Shown here in pieces: positions 7,373-13,299 of a DNA stretch of 13,299 nt. The notes beneath the pieces are model-generated. The model searched no databases, had not been told where the DNA came from, and worked only from the letters and a program-made list of their open reading frames with translations. Positions within the stretch are counted from its first letter, which is position 1. Every line of letters starts with the position of its first letter. Origin of the DNA: Bacillota bacterium (GTDB taxonomy: Bacteria > Bacillota > Limnochordia > Limnochordales > ZCTH02-B6); assembly GCA_003387805.1 (NCBI GenBank), contig QGSR01000021.1, positions 1 to 13,299 on the forward strand, in the 5' to 3' direction. A program made the position numbers and the translations under genes.

Positions 7373-9994
7373 ATGAAGCTTCACAGCAAATGGGTTTTCA
7401 CTCCGGCGCCCGACGAGGCGCAGGTGCGGCGCATCGCCGCGCTGGCGGGGGTGTCGCCGATCGTCGCCCGGCTGCTGGCCGCCCGGGGCGTCACCGAGCC
7501 CGAGGCGGCCAAAGCGTTTTTGACGGGCGGGTTGGAGCTGATGCACGACCCCCGGCTCTTGCCCGACATGGACAAGGCCGCCGCGCGCGTGGCCCGGGCC
7601 GTGCGGCGGGGCGAGAAAGTGGCCGTGTACGGGGACTACGACGTGGACGGCCAGACCAGTACGGCGCTGTTGGTGCGGGGGCTGTCCGCGCTGGGCTTTA
7701 AGCCGGATTGGTACATTCCCGAGCGCGTGGCCGAAGGGTACGGCCTCAACGGGGCGGCGGTGGACGAGCTGGCCCGGGCCGGCGTCCAGCTCCTCATCAC
7801 CGTGGACTGCGGCATTCAGGGCAATGCCGAGGTGGAACGGGCCCGGGCCGCGGGCATGGACGTCATCATCACGGATCACCACGAGCCGGGCGAGACGCTG
7901 CCGCCGGCGGCGGCGGTGGTCAATCCGAAGCGGCGCGACAGCCGCTATCCGTTCCGGGAGCTGGCCGGCGTCGGCGTCGCGTACAAACTCCTGGAGGCCG
8001 TCTACCAAGAGTTCGGCGCGGGTCCGCCTCCGGACTACGCGCTGGAGCTGGCCGCGTTGGGCACCGTGGCCGACGTTTGCCCGCTGGTAGACGAAAACCG
8101 CGTGCTGGTGCGGGCGGGCCTCGACCGCATGAACCGGGCGCCCCTGCCGGGCGTCGCGGCCCTGATGGACGTCGGAGGCCTGCGCCCCGGCCAGGTGAGC
8201 GCGGGGCACATCGGTTTCGTGCTCGGGCCCCGGCTCAACGCGGCGGGGCGCGTCAGCCACGCCGCGGCCGGCGTGCGCCTGCTTCTGACGGATGATCCTG
8301 CCGAGGCGCGCCGCCTGGCCGAGGAGCTGGACGCGGAGAACGAGGCCCGGCGCAGGATGGAGGCCGACATTCTGGAGGAGGCCCTGGCCCGCATCGAGCA
8401 GGAGGACATGCTGTCCCACTGGGTGCTGGTGGTGGACGGGGAGGGCTGGCATCCCGGCGTCATCGGCATCGTCGCCTCGCGCCTGGTGGAGCGGTACGCC
8501 AGGCCGGCCATTGTTGTCGGCTACGACGGCGATGTGGGCAAAGGCTCCGGCCGCAGCATCGAGCGCTTCGACCTGTTCGAGCACTTGCGGGGCTGCGCGG
8601 ACGTGCTGGAGAAGTTCGGCGGACACCAGATGGCGGCGGGGCTCACCGTGCGCCGGGACATGGTGCCCGAGCTGCGCCGCCGGCTCAACGCCGCGGCGGC
8701 CGCGGTGCTGGGGCCGGCCGATTTGGTTCCGGAAACGAGGGTTGATCTGGAAGTGGCGCTGGGCGACGTCACCGAGCAGCTGGCCCGGGAGCTGGAGCAG
8801 CTGGCCCCGTTCGGCGCGGGCAACCCGACGCCGGTTTTGGCCGTGCCGAAAGCTCTGGTGGTAGGCGCCCGGGCCGTGGGCGGCGACGGCGATCATCTCA
8901 AGCTGACGCTGCGCTGTCCCGAGGCCCATACCGTCCACGAGGCCATCGGCTTCGGCGGAGGCGCCCTGCTGGAGTCGGCGCCGCCGGGCAGCGAAGTGCG
9001 GGTGGCCTTCACCGTCCGGCTGTCCGAGTGGCAAGGCCGGCCGCAGGTGGAGATGCAGCTCAAGGCGCTGCAGTCGCCTCTGGCCCAGGCGGAAATGGAA
9101 GCGGCCCTGGGGGCCGTGCCCCAGCAGGTGCCCGCGGCCAAGGCGCGGGTGCGGCGCCGGGCGTCCGTGCCCGTGGTGGATCGCCGCGGCCGCGCGCCGG
9201 CCCACGACTTGGCCCGCGTCGCGTACATGGCCACCCTCAGCGCGGACGGCGCGCGCGTGGTGGCCGCGCTGGGCGCGGGCGAGCCAGCGGGCAGCCTGGT
9301 GCGGGCCGCGGCCGTGTCGCTGCTGGGAGAAGGGGCGGCGCCCGAAGCGGTGCCCCGGCGGCTGGAGCACCGCTGGGCGGTGCTGCCGGGGGACGTGGCC
9401 CCGGCGCCCCACAGCCCGTGGCCTCACCGGGGGCACTTCATCGTGTTCGGCCTGCCGGCGCGGCCCGAGGCGCTGTGGGCCGCGCTGATGAACGCGGCCG
9501 CGGCGCCGGGATGGACGGTGCACCTGGCCTACGACGAAGCCGCCGTAGCCCGGGCCCGGCGCCATCTGGAGCGGCGGCTTCCCGGCAAGGAGGCGCTGCG
9601 GGCGGTGTACCGGGTGCTGGCCGGGCTGGCGGCCCGCGACGGCCTGCTGCCTGGGCCCCGGGCCGTGGCGGCCCGCATGGACGCGCAGTGGCCGGGCCTG
9701 GTGGACGAAGGCGGCGTCCTGTTCGCGCTGGACGTGTTCGAGGAGCTGCAGCTGCTCCGGCGCCTGGCGGACGGCCGCTTCGAGCTGGTCCGAAGCCCCG
9801 GCCGTGTGGACGTCGAATCGTCCCTGCGGTATAATGACGGTGTCAAGACGAAACAACTGTTTGGCGAGTACAGCCGGGTCGCCCTGGAGGCGTCTCCGGC
9901 TCATCTGATCGCGCTGGCCGCCGAGAGGAGCTCAATGGATGGATTTGCGGGCACTGGTGCGGGAAGTGCCGGACTTTCCGAAGCCTGGGGTTAG
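7373..9994 (+). CDS. recJ: Single-stranded-DNA-specific 5'-3' exonuclease RecJ
   Basis: RecJ degrades single-stranded DNA from the 5' end in recombination, mismatch repair and replication fork repair. The product is 873 residues. The DHH domain shows YGDYDVDGQTST (86-97), TVDCG (143-147), TDHH (167-170) and LGTVADVCPLVDENR (229-243). The DHHA1 domain shows GWHPGVIGIVASRLVE (358-373), GSGRS (391-395) and EKFGGHQMAAGLT (413-425). An OB-fold region follows at about 455-565. Residues from about 600 to 850 form an extra C-terminal domain like that of Bacillus-type RecJ proteins, absent from the shorter proteobacterial forms. The start at 7373 has a good binding site. The last 56 nt overlap apt in another frame, and the final residues (about 855-873) are Gly/Ala/Ser-rich and look non-structural. 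A promoter for apt seems to lie within the 3' end. Confidence 0.95.
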   Translation: MKLHSKWVFTPAPDEAQVRRIAALAGVSPIVARLLAARGVTEPEAAKAFLTGGLELMHDPRLLPDMDKAAARVARAVRRGEKVAVYGDYDVDGQTSTALLVRGLSALGFKPDWYIPERVAEGYGLNGAAVDELARAGVQLLITVDCGIQGNAEVERARAAGMDVIITDHHEPGETLPPAAAVVNPKRRDSRYPFRELAGVGVAYKLLEAVYQEFGAGPPPDYALELAALGTVADVCPLVDENRVLVRAGLDRMNRAPLPGVAALMDVGGLRPGQVSAGHIGFVLGPRLNAAGRVSHAAAGVRLLLTDDPAEARRLAEELDAENEARRRMEADILEEALARIEQEDMLSHWVLVVDGEGWHPGVIGIVASRLVERYARPAIVVGYDGDVGKGSGRSIERFDLFEHLRGCADVLEKFGGHQMAAGLTVRRDMVPELRRRLNAAAAAVLGPADLVPETRVDLEVALGDVTEQLARELEQLAPFGAGNPTPVLAVPKALVVGARAVGGDGDHLKLTLRCPEAHTVHEAIGFGGGALLESAPPGSEVRVAFTVRLSEWQGRPQVEMQLKALQSPLAQAEMEAALGAVPQQVPAAKARVRRRASVPVVDRRGRAPAHDLARVAYMATLSADGARVVAALGAGEPAGSLVRAAAVSLLGEGAAPEAVPRRLEHRWAVLPGDVAPAPHSPWPHRGHFIVFGLPARPEALWAALMNAAAAPGWTVHLAYDEAAVARARRHLERRLPGKEALRAVYRVLAGLAARDGLLPGPRAVAARMDAQWPGLVDEGGVLFALDVFEELQLLRRLADGRFELVRSPGRVDVESSLRYNDGVKTKQLFGEYSRVALEASPAHLIALAAERSSMDGFAGTGAGSAGLSEAWG
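9807..9835 (+). promoter_or_regulatory. Sigma-A-type promoter inside recJ, upstream of apt
   Basis: A -35 box TGGACG (9807-9812, 4 of 6 consensus bases) is followed after exactly 17 bp by a perfect -10 box TATAAT (9830-9835). Transcription would start near 9842, about 97 nt before apt. The -10 box occupies the recJ codons TAT-AAT, whereas the gene mostly uses TAC and AAC, and the DNA around it is locally AT-richer. It would drive apt, rel and probably dtd apart from the upstream genes. It is predicted from sequence alone. Confidence 0.6.
9924..9930 (+). promoter_or_regulatory. Ribosome binding site of apt, inside recJ
   Basis: AGAGGAG lies 8 nt before the ATG at 9939. A second ATG at 9935 belongs to the recJ frame and is not the apt start. 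Confidence 0.8.
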
Positions 9995-10457
9995 CTTTAA
10001 GGACATTACCACGGTATTGAGAAACGGCGCCGCCCTGCGGTACGTCGTGCAGACCATGGCCGGCCATTTCCGGCCCCGCCGGCCGGATGTCATCGTCGGG
10101 GTGGAGTCCCGGGGCTTTCTCCTGGGGGCGCCTTTGGCGTACGAGCTGGGCGTCGGGTTCGTGCTCGTGCGCAAGGCCGGCAAGCTGCCGGCGGATAAGA
10201 TCAGCATCGAATACGAGCTGGAGTACGGCACCGACTCTTTGGAGATCCACACGGACGCCATCGAGCCGGGGCAGAAGGTGCTGATCGTGGACGACCTGCT
10301 GGCCACCGGCGGCACCATGGCCGCCGCGGCCCAGCTGGTGGAGCGGCTGCAAGGCGAGATTGTGGGCTTCGCCTTCTTGATTGAGCTCAACTATTTGGGG
10401 GGACGGTCGCGCCTGGGGGACTACGAGGTGCTGTCCCTGATTCAGTACGACGAGTAG
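9939..10457 (+). CDS. apt: Adenine phosphoribosyltransferase
   Basis: Apt makes AMP from adenine and phosphoribosyl pyrophosphate in purine salvage, in the cytoplasm. The product is 172 residues, the usual size. Visible are the N-terminal FPKPGVSFKDIT (13-24), the region VGVESRGFLLGAPLA (53-67), the base-binding side VRKAGKLP (77-84) and the PRPP-binding loop VLIVDDLLATGGT (114-126). The start lies within the last 56 nt of recJ, with its own binding site, so translation is likely coupled or at least initiated on an mRNA being read for recJ. It is followed by rel after 11 nt. The pairing of apt with rel is common in Bacillota and links the adenine nucleotide pool with (p)ppGpp control. The identification is firm. 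Confidence 0.97.
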   Translation: MDLRALVREVPDFPKPGVSFKDITTVLRNGAALRYVVQTMAGHFRPRRPDVIVGVESRGFLLGAPLAYELGVGFVLVRKAGKLPADKISIEYELEYGTDSLEIHTDAIEPGQKVLIVDDLLATGGTMAAAAQLVERLQGEIVGFAFLIELNYLGGRSRLGDYEVLSLIQYDE

Positions 10458-10468
10458 GGAGCACGACG

Positions 10469-12637
10469 GTGTCGGTGAACATGCAGCACGACGCGCTGAC
10501 ACAAACGATTTTGTCATACTATCCCGATGCGGACCTGGAGCGGATCCAGAGGGCCATCGCGGTGGCGCGCGAGGCCCACGCGGGCCAGTATCGGGACTCG
10601 GGCGAGGAGTACTTCCAGCACCCGTATGAAGTCGCGCGCATTCTGGCCGAGCTGCAGATGGACACCGACACCATCGTCGCGGGCCTTCTCCACGACGTGC
10701 TGGAGGACACGGACGTCACGCGCGAGGCGCTGGCCGAACAGTTCGGCGAAGTGGTGGCGCGCCTGGTCGAGGGCGTCACCAAGCTGAAAAAGATCTCCTT
10801 CAAGACGCGGGAGGAACAGCAGGCCCGCTCGCTGCGAAAAATGTTCCTGGCCATGGCGGAGGACTTGCGCGTCATCGTCATCAAGCTCGCGGACCGCCTG
10901 CACAACATGCGCACGCTGCGGCACTTGTCCGTGGAGCGCCAGCGCCGCATCGCGACGGAAACGCTGGAAATTTACGCGCCGCTGGCCCACCGCCTGGGCA
11001 TGTGGTCGCTGAAGTGGGAGATGGAGGACCTCGCGTTCCGCGCGCTGCACCCCGAGGAGCACGCGGAGCTGGTGCGGCAGATCGCCCGGCGCCGCGAAGA
11101 GCGGGAAAGCGAAATCGAGAAAGTCATCGCGATGCTGGAGGAGCGGCTGCAGGAGCTGGGCATCAAGGGCACGCTCCAGGGCCGGCCCAAGCACCTGTAC
11201 AGCATCTGGCAAAAGCTGCAGCGCCAGGGCACGGACTTGAGCAAGATCTACGATCTGCTGGCGGTGCGGGTCATCGTCGACTCGGTGAAAGACTGCTACG
11301 GCGTGCTGGGGCTGGTGCACACCCTGTGGAAGCCCATCCCGGGCCGGTTCAAGGACTACATCGCCATGCCCAAGTCCAACATGTACCAGTCGCTGCACAC
11401 GACGGTGGTCGGCCCCAGCGGCGAGCCTTTGGAGATCCAGATTCGCACCCACGAGATGCACCGCATCGCCGAAATGGGCATTGCCGCCCACTGGCTGTAC
11501 AAGGAAGGCCGCAGCAGCACGGAGTTCGAGGAGAAGGTGGCCTGGCTGCGCCAGGTGATGGAATGGCTGCGGGAGATGAAAGACCCGCAGGAGTTCATGG
11601 AGACGCTGAAGATCGACCTGTTCGAAGACGAAGTGTTCGTCTTCACGCCGCGCGGCGACGTCAAGAGCCTGCCCGCGGGGGCGACACCCATCGACTTCGC
11701 GTTCGCGGTGCACACCGACATCGGCATGCACTGCGTGGGCGCAAGGGTCAACGGCCGCATGGTGCCTCTGGACTACCGGCTGCAAAACGGCGAGTTCGTC
11801 GAGATTTTGACGTCGAAAAACGCCCGGCCGTCGCAGGACTGGCTCAACATCGTCAAGACGTCCAAGGCGCGCAGCAAAATTCGCGGCTACTTCAAGGAAA
11901 TGCACCGGGAGGAAAGCCTGGCCCGGGGCAAGGAGGCGCTGGAGCGGGAGGCCAAGCGGCTGGGCCTGGATCCGGCCGACGTGTTCCGCTCGGAGCGCAT
12001 GCACGAGGTGGCCAAGCGCTACGGCCTCGCGGACGTGGACGACGTGTACGCGGGCGTGGGCTTCGGCAAGCTGACGGTGTCGCAAGTGCTGTCCCGGCTC
12101 CTGGGCCGGCAGCAGCTGGAGGCGCTGCGCCGGGAGCTGCGGGAGCGGCAGCGCAAAAACGGCGCTGCGCGCCCGGCGCGGCAGACGGTGCGGCACGGCG
12201 TCGTCGTCGAAGGCGTGGACAACGTGCTCATCCGGTTTTCCCGCTGCTGCAACCCCGTGCCGGGCGACGAGATCGTCGGCTACATCACCCGGGGCCGGGG
12301 CGTGTCGGTGCACCGGCGGGACTGCCCGAACCTGCTGGCTTTGGACGGCGAGGGGCGGTGGCTGGAGGTGCGCTGGCAGCAGGACGCGTCGGGCACGTAT
12401 CCCGTGGAGATCCTGGTGGAGGCGGTGGACCGGGTCAACCTGCTGGCCAACATCATGGAGTCCATCACCGACGGCAAAACCAACGTGGGCGCGATCAACG
12501 CCCGCACCGACCGGCAGAAAAACGCGACGATCAATCTGACGGTGGACATTCACGACGTGGAGCATATGCAGCACGTCATCAACCGCATCAAGCAAGTCGA
12601 GGGCGTGCTGCACGTGTACCGGGCGCGGCCCAGCTGA
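10469..12637 (+). CDS. rel: Bifunctional (p)ppGpp synthetase/hydrolase Rel
   Basis: Rel makes (p)ppGpp from ATP and GTP or GDP on starved ribosomes and also hydrolyses it. The product is 722 residues with the full long-RSH layout. The HD hydrolase region has His51, His75-Asp76, Glu79-Asp80 and Asp142 (LADRLHNMRT), all intact. The synthetase region is at about 235-345, with GRPKHLYSIWQK, Asp262, RFKDYIAMPK (293-302) and EIQIRT (322-327). The TGS domain is at about 388-450, a zinc-finger-like region at about 588-621 has Cys593-Cys594, His615 and Cys619, and the ACT domain is at about 644-718. The RFKD charge motif is the RxKD type of bifunctional enzymes rather than the ExDD type of RelA. The GTG at 10469 has AGGGAG 7 nt upstream, so it is preferred to the ATG at 10481. 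It follows apt after 11 nt. Confidence 0.97.
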   Translation: MSVNMQHDALTQTILSYYPDADLERIQRAIAVAREAHAGQYRDSGEEYFQHPYEVARILAELQMDTDTIVAGLLHDVLEDTDVTREALAEQFGEVVARLVEGVTKLKKISFKTREEQQARSLRKMFLAMAEDLRVIVIKLADRLHNMRTLRHLSVERQRRIATETLEIYAPLAHRLGMWSLKWEMEDLAFRALHPEEHAELVRQIARRREERESEIEKVIAMLEERLQELGIKGTLQGRPKHLYSIWQKLQRQGTDLSKIYDLLAVRVIVDSVKDCYGVLGLVHTLWKPIPGRFKDYIAMPKSNMYQSLHTTVVGPSGEPLEIQIRTHEMHRIAEMGIAAHWLYKEGRSSTEFEEKVAWLRQVMEWLREMKDPQEFMETLKIDLFEDEVFVFTPRGDVKSLPAGATPIDFAFAVHTDIGMHCVGARVNGRMVPLDYRLQNGEFVEILTSKNARPSQDWLNIVKTSKARSKIRGYFKEMHREESLARGKEALEREAKRLGLDPADVFRSERMHEVAKRYGLADVDDVYAGVGFGKLTVSQVLSRLLGRQQLEALRRELRERQRKNGAARPARQTVRHGVVVEGVDNVLIRFSRCCNPVPGDEIVGYITRGRGVSVHRRDCPNLLALDGEGRWLEVRWQQDASGTYPVEILVEAVDRVNLLANIMESITDGKTNVGAINARTDRQKNATINLTVDIHDVEHMQHVINRIKQVEGVLHVYRARPS

Positions 12638-12646
12638 CGGGGCGCC

Positions 12647-12675
12647 GGGCGGCGCGGTCCGGCGCGGTGCCGCCT
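12647..12675 (+). repeat. Short direct repeat and hairpin in the rel-dtd gap
   Basis: GGCGCGGT occurs at 12651-12658 and again at 12661-12668, a 10-nt period. The flanks GGCGGCGC (12648-12655) and GTGCCGCC (12667-12674) can pair as an 8-bp stem with one G-U pair and an 11-nt loop. There is no T-run, so this is not a standard terminator. It may only reflect GC-rich composition. Confidence 0.3.
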
Positions 12676-12682
12676 GGACGAT

Positions 12683-12690
12683 GGGGGAAG
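12683..12690 (+). promoter_or_regulatory. Ribosome binding site of dtd
   Basis: GGGGGAAG lies 7 nt before the TTG at 12698. With the fully conserved N-terminus of the product it supports a TTG start. Confidence 0.7.
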
Positions 12691-12697
12691 CGGTTCG

Positions 12698-13141
12698 TTG
12701 CGAGCGGTCATTCAACGGGTGGCGTCGGCCGGCGTCACGGTGGACGGGCAGGAGATCGCGTCCATCGGCCGCGGGCTTTTGGTGCTCCTCGGCGTCGGGC
12801 TCGGCGACGGCGAGGACGACGCGGCGCTGATGGCGGAGAAGCTGGCCGGCCTGCGGGTGTTCGACGACGGGGCCGGCAAGATGAACTTGTCCGTGGCCGA
12901 GGTGGGCGGCGAATTTCTCATCGTTTCCCAATTTACGCTGTACGGGGACGTGCGCAAAGGGCGGCGGCCCAGCTTCACCGGCGCGGCGCCGCCGGAGCGG
13001 GCGGAGCGGCTGTACATGCGGGTCATGGAGCATCTGCGCGGGCGGGGGTTCGCCGTGCAGGGCGGGCGGTTCGGCGCCCGCATGCAGGTGCGTCTCGTCA
13101 ACGACGGCCCCGTCACGCTCTTGTTTGACACCGATTCTTGA
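12698..13141 (+). CDS. dtd: D-aminoacyl-tRNA deacylase
   Basis: Dtd removes D-amino acids, and glycine mischarged on tRNA-Ala, from tRNA, which keeps protein synthesis chirally clean. The product is 147 residues, the usual length. It begins with the invariant MRAVIQRV and carries SQFTLYGD (77-84, with the SQxT motif) and NDGPVTLL (135-142, with the Gly-cis-Pro motif that enforces chirality). MNLS (62-65) and GRRPSFTGAAPP (88-99) are also typical. The start codon is TTG at 12698, because the conserved protein begins there and a binding site lies 7 nt upstream. It follows rel after 60 nt, a common pairing in Bacillota. The last codons overlap a predicted -35 box. Confidence 0.96.
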   Translation: MRAVIQRVASAGVTVDGQEIASIGRGLLVLLGVGLGDGEDDAALMAEKLAGLRVFDDGAGKMNLSVAEVGGEFLIVSQFTLYGDVRKGRRPSFTGAAPPERAERLYMRVMEHLRGRGFAVQGGRFGARMQVRLVNDGPVTLLFDTDS

Positions 13142-13153
13142 GTGAAGTACAAT
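13125..13153 (+). promoter_or_regulatory. Strong sigma-A-type promoter overlapping the end of dtd
   Basis: A perfect -35 box TTGACA (13125-13130) lies in the last codons of dtd. After exactly 17 bp comes TACAAT (13148-13153), which matches the -10 consensus in 5 of 6 bases. The predicted start is near 13160, giving a leader of about 57 nt to the next gene. It is the best-scoring promoter-like pair I found in the window. Confidence 0.75.
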
Positions 13154-13216
13154 TTTGGAGCAATCGCGTTCTGCGCGGCGGTGTGAAAAACCCGGTTGAG
13201 GAGGGCGTGTGCGCCC

Positions 13217-13299
13217 ATGTTTTTTGCAAACTTGCGCAAGCAGATGCGCTGGATTATCATCGTCGTCGTCATCGCCTTCATCGCCGGCAGCGTCTACTT
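13217..13299 (+). CDS. N-terminus of a membrane-anchored protein, possibly a SurA/PpiD-type peptidyl-prolyl isomerase (3' truncated)
   Basis: The frame opens at ATG 13217 and runs off the window after 27 codons. GAGGAGGG at 13198-13205 lies 11 nt upstream and a strong promoter precedes it. The visible residues start with a short basic stretch (LRKQMRW, 6-12), followed by a hydrophobic run rich in Ile, Val and Ala (13-27), which fits an uncleaved signal anchor or the start of a lipid-free secretion signal. The pattern LRKQMRWIIIVVVIAF resembles the start of SurA/PpiD-like foldases of clostridia as I remember them. That role would suit the nearby Sec genes. With only 27 residues the family call is tentative; any single-span membrane protein would look similar. 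Confidence 0.5.
   Translation, partial: MFFANLRKQMRWIIIVVVIAFIAGSVY

Noticed and set aside
7334..9904. Very long open frame on the - strand (856 codons) opposite recJ
   Set aside because: It mirrors recJ almost exactly. Such antisense frames are usual in GC-rich genes and it has no recognisable domain.
10496..10522. CTGACA and TACTAT in the first codons of rel as a promoter; also an imperfect TGACA/TGTCA inverted repeat
   Set aside because: The spacer is only 15 bp, the -10 box is weak and it lies inside the coding start. The 5-bp arms are too short to mean much.
10514..13033. Very long open frame on the - strand (839 codons) opposite rel and dtd
   Set aside because: Same reason: it covers two certain genes and shows only low-complexity sequence.
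11002..13128. Long alternative + strand frame (708 codons) within rel and dtd
   Set aside because: Its translation is Gly/Arg/Ala-rich nonsense in another frame of two conserved genes.

Overview
The window is about 13.3 kb of very GC-rich DNA read entirely on the + strand. It carries a dense run of housekeeping genes with short gaps or overlaps, AGGAGG-like ribosome binding sites, and several GTG or TTG starts. The order queA-tgt-yajC-(HD protein)-secD-secF-...-recJ-apt-rel-dtd is familiar from Bacillota. With the GC content and the separate, short SecD and SecF, it points to a high-GC, clostridia-like Bacillota (Symbiobacterium / Thermaerobacter / Limnochorda type). That placement is inferred from gene order and protein style, not from a marker gene search.

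Layout: (1) positions 1-1871 hold the end of queA and all of tgt, two enzymes of queuosine tRNA modification. (2) Positions 1975-5098 hold yajC, an HD-domain phosphohydrolase, secD and secF, the accessory part of the Sec protein export machine with one uncharacterised metal-dependent hydrolase set between yajC and secD. (3) Positions 5144-7319 hold an ABC1/UbiB atypical kinase with a C-terminal membrane anchor and a small LapA-type two-helix membrane protein, separated by a 169-nt gap with GC-rich hairpins. (4) Positions 7373-13141 hold recJ, apt, rel and dtd: single-strand exonuclease, adenine salvage, (p)ppGpp synthesis and hydrolysis, and D-aminoacyl-tRNA proofreading. (5) From 13217 to the window edge is the start of a membrane-anchored protein, possibly a SurA/PrsA/PpiD-type peptidyl-prolyl isomerase.

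The tight spacing (secD/secF overlap by 1 nt, recJ/apt overlap by 56 nt, apt-rel gap 11 nt) suggests long polycistronic transcripts. Two sigma-A-like promoters stand out against the GC-rich background. One is inside the 3' end of recJ (TGGACG-N17-TATAAT) and would let apt-rel-dtd be transcribed separately. The other overlaps the 3' end of dtd (TTGACA-N17-TACAAT) and would start a new unit for the last gene.

I see no mobile element, CRISPR array, tRNA, rRNA or riboswitch, and nothing that looks like a new defence or biosynthetic system. The points most worth a second look are the internal recJ promoter, the HD phosphohydrolase set between yajC and secD, the UbiB and LapA genes between secF and recJ, and a perfect 17-bp inverted repeat at the very first base of the window.
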